Source: Prorocentrum cordatum (Eukaryota; Sar; Dinophyceae; Prorocentrales; Prorocentraceae). From it: a stretch of 64,000 bases of DNA. Where the stretch lies: positions 646,005 to 710,004 of the forward strand of contig CAUYUJ010009557.1 in NCBI GenBank assembly GCA_963575745.1. The letters run 5' to 3'. Below, piece after piece: positions 22,141 through 31,924 of this stretch. Position 1 is the stretch's first letter. Each line of letters opens with the position of its first letter. Both the position numbers and the translations under genes were made by a program. The notes under the pieces are model-generated. The model was not told where the DNA came from. It saw only the letters and a list, made by a program, of their open reading frames with translations, and searched no databases.

Positions 22141-22199
22141 TCGTTTCGACGAGCATATTGGCGGACTGGGGTCCCACAGATAGTGGGCAATAGCTATCT

Positions 22200-22655
22200 G
22201 CGCTGCGCGGCACCCGCCGCACAACATGGGCAACGACGGCGACGACGACGACTACGACTACGACTACGACTACATCGCCGGACATCGTCGGCTACGATGA
22301 CGCTTTCAATCACGATTGCAATCATGGTTGCAACCACGATTGCAACCACGACTACCATCACAGCTGCAGACACATACACGGATTTCGATTGCAATTCCAA
22401 TGCTTTCGCGTGTAGGGCAAACCGCAATGGATTATTTCCTGGGAGGAGGACAACCCCAACATTATCCAGCCCGCCCAGCACTAGAGGACAATCTGATCCG
22501 CCGCGACGACGACGACGATTAAGACGAGCATTGCGACTACAACCACGACTAGAATTCATATTGGGACTACAACCGCGATTGCAATGACGAGTGCAACCAC
22601 GACTACAATCAGGATTGCAATCACAACCGCTGATTTCCATTGTCATCCTCGTGTG
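22200..22655 (+). repeat. Core repeat family S, copies 4-5 with triplet tails
   Basis: A GACGACGAC/TACGACTACG tract (22225-22275) and loosely repeated ttgcaaccacgatt motifs precede the core at about 22388-22525 (caatgctttcgcgtgtaggg, then cattatccagcccgcccagc). The core again ends in cgacgacgacgacgatt and an NAC tail to about 22640. The alternation of core and tail has a 260-275 base period. Confidence 0.6.
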
Positions 22656-22800
22656 AACCTGCTCGCAAATCCTGCCACGTGCACAGACACCCCCACTTCA
22701 TAATTTTTTGAAGGGAAGGGGGCACCAACATTAGTCAGCCCACCCAAGCATAGAGAGAACATCACTTTCCATCGCAACAACGACGAAGATGACTACGATA
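22655..22800 (+). repeat. Core repeat family S, copy 6
   Basis: Landmarks are ctgctcgcaaatcctgccac and cattagtcagcccacccaag, ending in caacgacgaagatgactacg. Downstream the sequence becomes GGA/GAG-rich (22810-22905). Confidence 0.55.
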
Positions 22801-22805
22801 ACGAC

Positions 22806-23660
22806 TGCGCGGAGGAGCAGGAGAAGCTGGGGCAGGACGATCAGGAGGAGGAGGGGGAAGAGGGTGTGGAAGAAGAGGATAAGGATAAAGAGGAGGAAAA
22901 CGGAGCAGGGCGGCGGCGGAGCTCTGCAGGTACACGAGTATCTAACACCAGAGATTCAGCTCAAGTGCCTGGAGTGCGCTATGTCAGCGGCGCAGTCACA
23001 CGGTGCGGGGGGGGGGGGGCTCTGGCGCGCCACAGCTAGCCCAGAACGGAGGCATCCCTGGGGCTGGGCCACGCCGCGCACCTGACACAACTAAACTGGG
23101 ACCCCTCAATTCCCAGAGGCGGGCTCCAGGAACGAAACGGACCAACACAGACACAACATGTCAAAGCACAACGCAGCGCGAGGAAACAGTGACTGGGCCC
23201 CAGGTCGGCCCCGAGTCCCATGGATTAAACGATGCGTTGCGTCATCAAGGGCAGAGGAGGAGGAGGAGAGACGAGAACGAGGACGTCTCGACGGCGTCAT
23301 CGAAGACGGGAGAAGAGGGGGCTGCTCCCGTCGCCTCGGCGCCGCCTGTCGCCGCTTCGCGAGCGCAAGGCGCGACCTCGCTCTGAAGCGGCCGCGCTGA
23401 GGGCGCGGTTGGCCAGGTCCATCCCGCTCGTCGGATACCAGGTCTGGTGCAGGCGGAGCGTGTACTTCTCTGATGTGTCTCTGGAGCTCCGCCAGAGTCT
23501 CGAAGGTGCGGTGTGCTTCGAGCCAGGCGGCGCATTACAGACAAAGCCTTCATTCGCCGAGTCCAAATCGATCCAGAACAGGCAATGGAGGTCCATGGGG
23601 GCCTCCACCGCGAGGGCATACGGGCCCTGTTTACACACGCATCTGCGGGTTCTGAGGGCC
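22806..23660. other. Unassigned DNA
   Basis: GAG-rich start, a G-run at 23006-23020, then mixed DNA. Around 23300-23650 both strands carry frames with fairly ordinary composition, but they overlap and none has a domain I recognise, so no gene is called. Confidence 0.35.
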
Positions 23661-23664
23661 TGAG

Positions 23665-23770
23665 GAGTGGGGGGGGTGGAAGAGGAGGAGGAGGAGGAGG
23701 AGCAGAAGGAGGAGGAGGAGGATGGGAGGAAGAGGAAGAAGAGGAGGAGGAGCAGAAGGAGGAGGGGCGG
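23665..23770. repeat. GGA/GAG array
   Basis: Nearly uninterrupted GGA/GAG triplets with a few AGA and GCA interruptions. Confidence 0.8.
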
Positions 23771-24330
23771 TTCGTATTCCCCGCCGGGAGAAACATCTCA
23801 CCAGCCCTCTGGAGCGGCCAACTGGTGGCCAAGAATCATCTCTCGAGGAAGAAAAGAACTGCCGTGAACATCGCTTCTCGGGAAGTCTGTGCTGATTTCT
23901 CGACTCTGCACTGGGATCGCTTTAAGGGGCGGCATCGGACCCATGAAATCCGCGCGGACCTCAGGGACAAAAATGGTTATGCAATGTTATGTTATGATAT
24001 TTTATTTGCTCCGACCTGCACGAAGAGAGAAGAACTCGCCTGTATGAGTCCGGTACGCGCAAGAAGTGGCCCTGGGCACTTGGCAATAGTGATGTGGGCC
24101 CACACCATACGGTCATTCCGACGAAGGGTCACTCTCAAGCGCATCCGAGGACCCCTGAGGGCCCGCACCCAAGGCCACTATGGCGAGGGGTCACTGTTAC
24201 CCAGACCCTCGATGTTACGATTTCACCACGACATTATTCCAGGTGTTCAGACTTTCTCCTCGGGGCGGGCTCCTCATACCAGGTCGTTTTGGTTGGTCGT
24301 TTCTTGGCGGTCCTAGGGCCTGGTAATAGA
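23771..24330. other. Unassigned DNA
   Basis: Contains a short repeated ttatg motif (about 23978-24005). No gene recognised. Confidence 0.35.
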
Positions 24331-24570
24331 GGCCTCCTGGATGGGGTCGGAGTAGATGGGGTCGGAGGATCGCGCCGCATCGCCGATACATCGGCGATGC
24401 ATCGGCGATGCATCGCCGATGCACTGGTGATGCATCGGCGACGTTGGCGTTGCATCGGCGATGTCGACGTGAAGCAAATCGGGCCCCCCCACGTCGAGCC
24501 GCATCGGCGATGTACCGGCGATGCAGCTCGATCCTCCGACCCCATCTACTCCGACCCCATCTAGGAGGCC
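24331..24570. mobile_element. MITE family F, copy 1, 42-bp near-perfect inverted ends
   Basis: The left 42 bases (ggcctcctggatggggtcgg, agtagatgggg, tcggaggatcg) are the reverse complement of the right 42 bases with one mismatch. TAGA precedes the left end and follows the right end, a plausible 4-bp target duplication. The interior is repeated gcatcggcgatg-type sequence. There is no ORF. Related copies lie at 25555-25746 and, interrupted, at 60244-60781. Confidence 0.85.
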
Positions 24571-24800
24571 TAGAGGTGAGGCCCCCCAGCGGGGGAAGAT
24601 TTGTAAAAACCTCCCGCCGTGAGTTTGCCACGGCGCGAGCGTGTTCGGCTCTCGGGCCATGCCGCTCGGGCAACTGGCGGCCGTGCGGGCCGATCCGGGC
24701 ACCCCCAAGACCCCCTCGGCGAGGCGCGGCTGCTGCAAGAGCCCCGGGGGAACGCACGAAAACCCTAAGACCTCGGAAAGGGGGGACGGAGGGCAGGAGG
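24571..24800. other. Unassigned spacer between two MITE-F copies
   Basis: GC-rich DNA with no recognised gene or repeat partner. Confidence 0.35.
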
Positions 24801-24865
24801 AACCTCAGGAGGAGGAGGAGGAGGAGGAGGAGCAGGAGGAAAAGGAGGAGGGACCTCAGGAGCAT
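24800..24865. repeat. GGA/GAG array
   Basis: Pure GGA/GAG triplets with short AAG interruptions, lying between the two family-F elements. Confidence 0.75.
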
Positions 24866-25059
24866 CCTCACACCTCGGACCTCGACCCTCGCCTTGTCTT
24901 CACGGCGCGAGGAGGTCGGGGTGCGCGCAGGCGCCCCCTCCGGCGGCCTCTCGGTCAGCGCGGGGGTCGCGGGAGCGCCGTCGAGCAGCGGCCTGCTCGC
25001 CGGCGCCGCGCCGTCGACCAGCCTCGCGTGCGCGCGCGCGCGCTCGCGCTCGCTCGGTC

Positions 25060-25545
25060 TCTCCGGGCCGACGACGACGGCGCCGGCGGAGGTGACGACG
25101 ACGGCGACGAGGACGGCGGCGACGGCGGCCTTGACAGCGGCGGCGGCGACGAGGGCATCGACGACGGCGGTGTCGACGGCGGCAAAGGCGCCGGCGCGCC
25201 GACGGCGGCGTCGACAGCGGCGGCGGAGACGGCATCGGCGGCGACGGTGGCGACGGCGGACCGGAGGTCCCATCGAAGTCCTGCGGTCATGTATCTCGAG
25301 ACAAAGAGCTCGGCGCATACGTTTCTGGACGACGACCTGGACGACGACCGCGACGAGCAGAACGACGACGACGAGGACCCATGACGAGCGCGAACACGAC
25401 GATGACCAGGATGACGTCAACGACGAAGAGCACGACGAGAAGACAACGTCGAGTAATACCACGACGACAACCACCACCACGACGAGGACCGCTACGAGGG
25501 ACCATGGCGAGGACGAGAACGACGAGGACGACCAGAACGGCACGA
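25060..25545. repeat. GAC/GGC triplet-rich tract
   Basis: Imperfect GAC, GGC and ACG triplets, densest at 25060-25260 and 25320-25530. The resulting Thr/Arg/Asp/Ala-rich frames overlap on both strands and are not called. Confidence 0.65.
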
Positions 25546-25554
25546 ACAGGCAGG

Positions 25555-25746
25555 GGCCTCCTAGATCCTAGATGGGGTCGGAGTAGATGGGCTTGGAAGA
25601 CCGCGCCGCATGCACCGGCGATGCATCGTCGACCTCGGCGACGTCGACGTGAAGCAAATCGGGCTGCACATCGAGCCGCATCGGCGATGCATCGGCGATG
25701 CGGCGCGATCTTCCGACCTTATCTACTCTGGGAGGACCACCTAGGA
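25555..25746. mobile_element. MITE family F, copy 2
   Basis: Left end ggcctcctagatcctagatg then gggtcggagtagatgg. The right end is a diverged inverted copy (gatcttccgacc, tatctactc, then ctaggac). The interior shares gacgtcgacgtgaagcaaat and the catcggcgatg repeats with copy 1, so the two elements are clearly one family in the same orientation about 1 kb apart. Confidence 0.75.
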
Positions 25747-25855
25747 CGAACCCTCGAGGGGGCAGAGCGCAGAGCAGCCCCGAGGCCCTGGGCTCCTGGG
25801 CGCGCCTCTGGAGGCTCTTGCCTGTTTGAACAGGGACCGACCGTCCCAGCATCCC

Positions 25856-26030
25856 GATAGTCCTACCACGAAATGTTCTTAGAAGCCAACACTGTTCTAA
25901 GAACAAACACAATGTTCTTAGGACATAAGCCTCATGCGTTAAGACCAAACAGTTCCAGCCAGAAAAGTTCTAAGAACATTTCGTGGAAAACCACAACAGG
26001 GTCTTAGAACATTGTTTGGTAGGGCTATAG
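25856..26030. mobile_element. MITE family J, copy 1
   Basis: The left end (gatagtcctaccacgaaatg then ttctta) is mirrored by the right end (tcttagaacattgtttggta then gggctatag). The interior contains several gttctaagaac palindromes. It is AT-richer than its surroundings. A diverged copy lies at about 41470-41645. Confidence 0.7.
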
Positions 26031-26110
26031 GCACGCCGGGAGGCTTCGCCACTGCTTGACCTGTGGCCTCCCGAGCCCACGGCGGGGCGCGGCCCGGCAG
26101 AACACGGGTC

Positions 26111-26316
26111 AGGTCGGGCATGCCCCCCTACAGGCGGCTTGTGGGGCGAATGCTCAGACCCCCCCACAAAAAAATGGTAACAAAAATCGTTCCCAGACCA
26201 TGTCTTGACTATTCTTGAAGATTCCTCCTGTTGAGGCACAGGCGTCACAAAAGTCGCCCCCCGACAACTTTTTGACTATGCTTCAAACATCCTCCTGCAG
26301 AAGGGCAGGCCCGACT
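26111..26316. mobile_element. MITE family K, copy 1 (duplicated right end)
   Basis: Left end aggtcgggcatgccccccta then caggcgg, inverted at the right end (cctcctgcagaagggcaggc then ccgact). Just inside is a second, similar end (gattcctcctgttgaggcac then aggc), so the right terminus appears duplicated. Other copies are at 40431-40592 and about 41305-41466. Confidence 0.65.
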
Positions 26317-26495
26317 CGAACCGCAGGCGGGGCCGCGCCGACGCGGGGCCCTGCCCGCCGAGCCCTGGCCCAGTGGGGCGGCCCGCCCCGGCCGTGGCGC
26401 AAGGCGGGCAGGCGCGCACCCTCCGGCGAGCCACCGCGCGCGAGACCCACAGGGCCCTGCAGGCCGGAGCTCTGCAGCGCTTGCTGGGCGTGCTT

Positions 26496-26583
26496 CCCAC
26501 CACCACCACCACAAGTTGGAGGGGGGGGTCCTCCTCCTCCTCCTCCTCCTCCTCCTCCTCCTCCTCCTCCTCCTCCTCCTCCT
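26496..26583. repeat. Inverted arm (left) plus (TCC)n array
   Basis: The arm at 26496-26529 (ccaccaccaccacaagttgg then aggggggg) is the reverse complement of the arm at 28117-28146. It runs into a pure TCC array (26530-26583). An ATG in the arm (26516) opens a frame that reads through the array as a run of about 18 Leu residues and continues into the RNase H ORF. Confidence 0.75.
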
Positions 26584-26584
26584 G

Positions 26585-27931
26585 ATGCATCGGGTCTGGC
26601 TTTGCCCCAGCAACCGCGACCATGAGGACTACGAGAAATCTGATGCCCTCCTCCCCTCAGCCCTTGCATGCGCTGAGGCTGATCCTGCATACTGGTTCCG
26701 TGGCCTAGCCGCCCGTGCGGACACGCACCCTGCATTTCAAGATATGGGAGGGGACGGTGGGTGGAGCTGGGTTGGGCGGGACTGGGAAGGGTGTGAAGAC
26801 TCGGATGGCCGCCTCACCCTGTACGGCGACGGTTCGGGGGGTCAGTACAGTTCCGACCCCCGTCGCCGCAGGGTGGGCGCCGCTGTAATCGCCATGCAGC
26901 CTCGCTTTGGGGACTGGGTCCCCTGGGGAGGTATCCTGCCGGGCTTGGAGGGCCCATTTCAAACGGTGACGCGTGCCGAGCTCCTAGCATTCGCACTGGC
27001 CCTCGAGCACTCGTTTGGCGACCTGCGCTACGTCACTGACAACATGCCCCTTCTGGACGGGTGGAGGTCGAGCCGCTACCTGCAGCCCCACGGTGCCAAC
27101 CGAGATCTGTGGCAGCGCATTGGCCGTGCGGTACAGAACAGAGTCCCAGGCTCTGTGCATGTCCTGTGGGTGCCCTCACACAGCGAGGGCGCCGCCAACG
27201 TTTCGCGTGACCCTGTTGCCTTCGCCCATACTCTAGGCAACGCCTGTGCAGACGCCTGGGCTGGTGAAGCCGCCCTTCGCGCATGGGACGCGGCCATAGT
27301 TGGCGCCGCTCCCCCGACCGACTTGCACGACGCTCAGTGTGCTCTTATTAGGCGCCGTGCCCGTCGCGCGCTCGCTGATACCCTGGCCGTCGATCCGTGG
27401 GTTGCGGAGCGGCCCTCGCAAGCCAAGGGGCAGCGCGCCACCCAGTTGCAGCGCGCCTTGCTAGCTAGCCCTCACGCCTTTGTGCTCTACGCGAGCAAGT
27501 ACAGGTGCTCGAGCTGTGGAACCACTGTAGATAAGGCACAGATCCGCCCTGCCTGTGCGTTGCCGTGCCAGCCTGTGGCACCGCAGCCTGTCGCTAGCGA
27601 TCAGGTCGTCCCAGTACAGGGGACGGCCACTCTCTGTGGCCGCGTGTTGCAAGCCTCGCACAAGTTGCACTACATGCAAAAATACAGCCTGTATGTCTGC
27701 CGCGAATGCGGCAAGACTGCCACTGAAGACCCCAGGCACTTCGCCAGCCCTTGCGGTGGTCTCACCCGCAAGGGCAAGGATAATCTTGCAAATATTGATA
27801 AGGGCCTGTTTACGCGCGCCCGTGCGGGTCGCGACGGCCTCACTCCGTACAATCGAGCGGCGACCCACGGCATGGCCGTGGAGCAAGCCGCCGCTGCTGC
27901 GCTCGTTGCCCCTGCCGCGAGCTATCCATAA
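26585..27931 (+). CDS. RNase H / zinc-ribbon protein of a retroelement
   Basis: 448 residues from the ATG after the TCC array. A longer form starting at 26516 would add 23 residues, mostly Leu. Residues ~75-230 fit a type-1 RNase H fold, which cuts the RNA strand of RNA-DNA hybrids. The motifs are YGDGS (D82), RAELLA (E132), VTDN (D152), WVPSH (H199) and NACADAWA (D223), so all four acidic catalytic positions and the nearby His are present. The C-terminal third has Cys pairs at 308/311, 324/328, 372/375 and C390 with H385, a probable zinc-binding tail like that seen after RNase H in dinoflagellate LINEs. No reverse transcriptase is joined to it. Upstream frames are unrelated. The frame is intact and its catalytic set complete, so it may be recently active or conserved. 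Function in the host is inferred only. Confidence 0.8.
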   Translation: MHRVWLCPSNRDHEDYEKSDALLPSALACAEADPAYWFRGLAARADTHPAFQDMGGDGGWSWVGRDWEGCEDSDGRLTLYGDGSGGQYSSDPRRRRVGAAVIAMQPRFGDWVPWGGILPGLEGPFQTVTRAELLAFALALEHSFGDLRYVTDNMPLLDGWRSSRYLQPHGANRDLWQRIGRAVQNRVPGSVHVLWVPSHSEGAANVSRDPVAFAHTLGNACADAWAGEAALRAWDAAIVGAAPPTDLHDAQCALIRRRARRALADTLAVDPWVAERPSQAKGQRATQLQRALLASPHAFVLYASKYRCSSCGTTVDKAQIRPACALPCQPVAPQPVASDQVVPVQGTATLCGRVLQASHKLHYMQKYSLYVCRECGKTATEDPRHFASPCGGLTRKGKDNLANIDKGLFTRARAGRDGLTPYNRAATHGMAVEQAAAAALVAPAASYP

Positions 27932-28039
27932 TTTCCAAGGGTGGCCCCACGGCATGGCCGTGGCGTTTACGCACCACCCTGCGCCCGCGGCCGCTGCCGC
28001 CTGCGCTCTGGCACGCACCCTGGTGCGCATCATCGTAAT

Positions 28040-28146
28040 CCTCGTAATCCTCCTCCTCGTCCTCCTCCTCCTCCTCCTCCTCTTCGTCCTCCTGCTCCTC
28101 CTCCTCCTCCTCCTCCTTCCCCCCTCCAACTTGTGGTGGTGGTGGA
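28040..28146. repeat. (TCC)n array plus inverted arm (right)
   Basis: A TCC-rich array (28045-28116) leads into ttcccccctccaacttgtgg then tggtggtgga, the inverted partner of the arm at 26496-26529. The triplet arrays beside the two arms both read TCC on the + strand, so the arrays are not part of the inverted symmetry. Confidence 0.75.
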
Positions 28147-28169
28147 AAACAAGCCCATCAAGCGCTGGC

Positions 28170-28330
28170 TTGAGACGAAGCCGGGACGAGGACAAAGCCG
28201 GGTGAGGATCCATCGAAAATCTCACTGAAATCCGGCGTCTCTGGACGATCTCGGGGGCGCCGCGGCCTTCTCAGAGCGTTCCGGAACGCTCTGAGAGCGT
28301 TCCGGAACGCTCTGGATCGGATTGTGAATC
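28170..28330 (+). repeat. Palindrome-bearing repeat family A, copy 2
   Basis: Best preserved copy. It starts near ttgagacgaagccgggacga and ends with two adjacent perfect palindromes (28271-28294, 24 bases; and the following one built on agagcgttccggaacgctct). It begins immediately downstream of the right arm that flanks the RNase H ORF. Confidence 0.8.
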
Positions 28331-28634
28331 CCATCCCTGCAGGCCAGCTTTCTGCAACGCTGGCATGGGTTCAGAAGTCGTCGAACGATACGTCTGCAGC
28401 CACGCGCATATCCCAGCAGGGGTGTCCGGTCGATAGCCCGAAGTCGGTTGGCTCCGCGGACGTTGGGCTCGCACGAGGTCGCGGATCCGATTCTTCTCCC
28501 CGCCCTGGAAATTTTGATTTTCGCATCCCACCCCCCCCGTCCGCTCGCCCCGGAGCGCGGCGGACGAGCGAGCAAGCACGAAGATGAGAATCTCCCGGCT
28601 CGCCAGGTCAATAATGGAAGGAACACCGTCGCCG
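28331..28634. other. Unassigned DNA
   Basis: Mixed sequence with no recognised gene. Confidence 0.35.
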
Positions 28635-28818
28635 TCCCTTCGTCGTCGTCGACGAGCCATCGTCAACACCGCAGCAGACGCCGCCGTCGCCACCGTCGCC
28701 GCCTCTGCCGCCGCCGCTGTAATCGTCGTCGTCGTCGTCGTCACCGACGCCGCCGTCGTCGCCGCCGACGCCCCCGCCGCCGAGGCCGTGACCGCCATCG
28801 CAGCCGCCGTCGCCGTCT

Positions 28819-28854
<36 letters not shown>

Positions 28855-28990
28855 ACGCCGTCGCCGTCGTCGCCGCCGCCATCGTCGTGGTCGTCGTCGT
28901 TGTCGTCGCCGCCGTAGCGGTAGCCGTCCCCGCCGCTGTCGCCGCTGTCATCGTCGCCGTCGTCACTGCCGCGCGTGTGGTCGTCGTCGT
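28635..28990. repeat. GTC/GCC triplet array
   Basis: GTC and GCC triplets with few interruptions. The + strand reads Ala/Val-rich (about 130 residues without a stop) and the minus strand Asp/Gly-rich. Both are artefacts of the triplet. Confidence 0.8.
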
Positions 28991-28999
28991 CCTGCTGCA

Positions 29000-29700
29000 A
29001 ACGCAGGCGGGGCGCGGGGGCGGGGCGCCCTCTGGGCGTCGCAGGGCCCCCCGCGATCAGCAGCGGGGTGAGCACCGGCGGCTTGTCGGACTGCGCCGCC
29101 GCCGCCGCGGGGGTGGGCGCACTGGGGCGGAAGGTTCGGTCTCCTCCCTGTTTTTGAATGCTCTCTGGACTCGATGTCCGGCGGCACCGAGGATGATAAT
29201 ACAAACCGCCAACTTCGCAACTGATGGGAGAGAAGCTCCGCAGCGCCCGTGCGCACTCGCCGGCAGTGTTTCTTTGGTTCCTGGGCGTTCTGGGCTGCGA
29301 GGTTCGAGGGCTGAGGGGCGCACGTTCCTCCTTGGCTTCTTGGCCTCCGAGGCCGTGCACGGTGGCAGCAAACTTCCAAACAAGCAGAAACAATAGCGAA
29401 CCCTTCGAACCCGCCCTCAACCGAGCGTTGTTGTGCCCTGAGATTCGAGAACAATTTTGTCTTCCAATCAGTGCTCGCATGGAACGGAGTCCTCGCGGAA
29501 AACGCCAAGACTTGGCAATAGAGGCGGGCCGATCTCGGTAGGCGGCCAGGTTCCTCGCTGTGTTTCTGATGTTGTAACAAGTTGGCGAAGTTCTGGTCTA
29601 ATTTCGGTCTGCGGGCGGGATGCAAAGTTCCTGTTCAAGGGTTCTCATTCCCGCGCCGAGGAGTTGGTAGAAATGTGCCGCCGCGTTAGGTAGGTGGCGG
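29000..29700. other. Unassigned DNA
   Basis: GC content falls from left to right. No gene recognised on either strand. Confidence 0.35.
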
Positions 29701-30140
29701 GGCTCCCAAGCTCCTAGCTTTCAAGGTTCTTGCTTGCATAGTAGCGGGTGCTTAGTAGAGGTGGTCTGGGGATAAACATGGTATGTGTGTAAACTTTGAG
29801 GTAGATAGCAGGGAGAATTGAGAGAGCATAATGCCGAAAGAGAGAGAGAGAGAGAGATGATCGGATATATTTGGTAGAAGGTATCGAGAGGAAGAAAGAG
29901 AGAGAGAGATAACAAAACAAAGCAAAGAAAAGAAAATAAACAAAGCAAAACGAGAAAGAGAGGCTACATAGAGCAGAGGGTAGAAACGGCAACGTGAAGA
30001 GTATGGCGGAAAGGAAACGGGACCACATTCGCCATCCTCTGCTCTCGCCCATCACAAGCATGCTGCCTCCATTTTTCGCACGTGCAACTGATTGGGCTAT
30101 CCTGGAATGCAATTTGACATGTTGGTGGTGTGTCGGGCCT
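29701..30140. other. Locally AT-richer DNA with (GA)n runs
   Basis: Visibly lower GC than the surroundings, with (GA)n tracts near 29838-29858 and 29890-29911 and poly-A-rich spacers. A 132-codon minus-strand frame here is Ser/Leu-rich because of the GA repeat and is not called. Confidence 0.5.
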
Positions 30141-31671
30141 CCGCGGCCTCAGGATACCGAATCCTTGTCCTTCCTCCTCCCTCCTTCCTCCTTCCATGCC
30201 CACTTCTCCTCCGAAGCTGTGGTACATTTTATCAGCTCCCATATTGTTCCTCTCATCAGCAGCGGTGCTGAAATCAGTTCGTGCGAAAAGAACTTTGAAG
30301 ATCCGACCGTGGTCTTTCGTTCCCAGTGACGACCCGGGTTGCAGCGCACGGCCAACGAGGGCATCGAGGTGAGCTTCAAGGTCGCTCGCTCGATCGCCGA
30401 ATCTAGCCGAACCCCTCCTCCTCCTCCATGATCCAACGCCCCCTCACCCCAGCCGCCCCCCCTCGCTCGCGGTCGTGATCGCGGTCGTCGACGCGAATGA
30501 GAAGCACCAGGAGGAGGGAAGATAGGACGGCTCAAAGGTGCTTTTTTGTAGAAGGAAGAAAGGACCAGGAAAGCCTCCGCCTCTCCCTCCTCAACTGCCC
30601 TCTTCCTCCTCGCTCCTCCCTGCCAGAGCCCCGTGACCGACACCCTAGAACCCCGTAGCCCTGGATCCTTCGAACAGCCTCTCAATGCTGAGGCATGTGT
30701 CCGGATCGAACCACCCTCTTCTCCTCCTCCTCCTCCTCCTCCTCCTCTTCCTCGCCACCTCCTCCTCGTGCGCGCTGACGGCCGCGAAAGGCGGTGAACG
30801 GTGACGGCCACGCCTCCCTTGTTCCTCCCCTCTTCTGCAATCTTCCTTTCGGGCCGCCCAGACTCTGGTTCGCCTCCCGGGTTTCCGGGCTTCCCTTACG
30901 TAACAAATTCTCCTTGTGCGAGGCCTACTCCCGTCGTTGTAAAAAACGACTGCGTCGTCCCTTGGAGTCGGACCGACCCATGAGGGTCCTTAGGCCCGAA
31001 ACTATGCAAAATGCCCATCGTGGCTTTTTCTCGACAAGGCGCAAACGCAAACAACTGGAGCCTGAAAACCTTCAGAGAACATTGAACAAGCACCGCCGGC
31101 AAACTACAAACATATCCGAACAACAAGAAAAATCCTCCCTGGACCTTTCTCCCTCCACCTGCACAGATCTCCATCCCGCCCTCTCCCCCCTCCCCATTCC
31201 CTCCCCCTCAAGACATACAGAACCTGGTAGAGACAGAAGAGAGGCAACATGCATAAGACAAGAGAAGGCTGGCGGAACCTACGTCGAACAACAGAGAGCC
31301 TCAGAACTCTTCCAGAAGTCATCTGAAAACCTCCGCACCGCTATGCTGTTCAAGATTTTCTCTCATTTCCATCCTGGCAGCTGGGTGGGCTCCTTGCGGC
31401 TACGACGACGAAAGCGACAACGACGTTCACCCTGCGTGACCTGAAAGTCATTGAAATCCCACAAACCTCTGAACGACCCCCAGAACCGCCGCCGTCTTTG
31501 CCGCCGCTGCCGTCGCCGCCGCCACGTCATCGTCGCCTCCGTCGTCGCCCAGAGACCAAAGTCCGCCCAACATCGAGGACCACCCTGGCATTTGTCTTGA
31601 ACCGCGCCACGCCTCGCTGACGAGTCGAGTCCCGGAGCCATACCCCATCTGGCGCGCGGATGGCACCGGCG
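30141..31671. other. Unassigned DNA with a TCC microsatellite
   Basis: Contains a (TCC)n tract at about 30717-30757. A 216-codon + frame at 30794-31444 has ordinary composition but no recognisable domain, is overlapped by minus-strand frames and shows no splice or start context, so it is left uncalled. Confidence 0.35.
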
Positions 31672-31812
31672 TAAATATATAAACTTTTGGCGCTCCGCGC
31701 GGTTTCCGTGGACTTGCGCTGGACCCACCTGGGGTGGCGCCAGAAGCGCCGCCAGGGGGGGGCCCAGGGCCGATCCAAGAAATCCGCGCGGAGCGTCGAA
31801 AGTTTATGTTTA
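31672..31812. mobile_element. MITE-like element with 5-bp target duplication
   Basis: 141 bp. The left end (taaatatataaacttttggc then gctccgcgcgg) is inverted at the right end (ccgcgcggagcgtcgaaagt then ttatgttta). CGGCG directly flanks both ends (31667-31671 and 31813-31817), a good 5-bp target-site duplication. No coding capacity. Confidence 0.8.
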
Positions 31813-31924
31813 CGGCGTTTCCTTCTTCTTCGAATGCAATGCGTAGCGGAGTGGCTGCCAACGAGGAAGAGGAAGACAAGAGCCACGATGGCGGCCTGCC
31901 CCAAAAGACCTACGAAGGGAAGAC

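Noticed and set aside
24215-25543. 442-codon minus and 387-codon + frames over the same DNA
   Set aside because: Both run through MITE F copies and GAC triplets, so neither is likely coding.
29714-30112. 132-codon minus frame resembling a membrane protein
   Set aside because: Its Ser/Leu/Phe-rich hydrophobic stretches come from (GA)n and A-rich DNA read on the minus strand.
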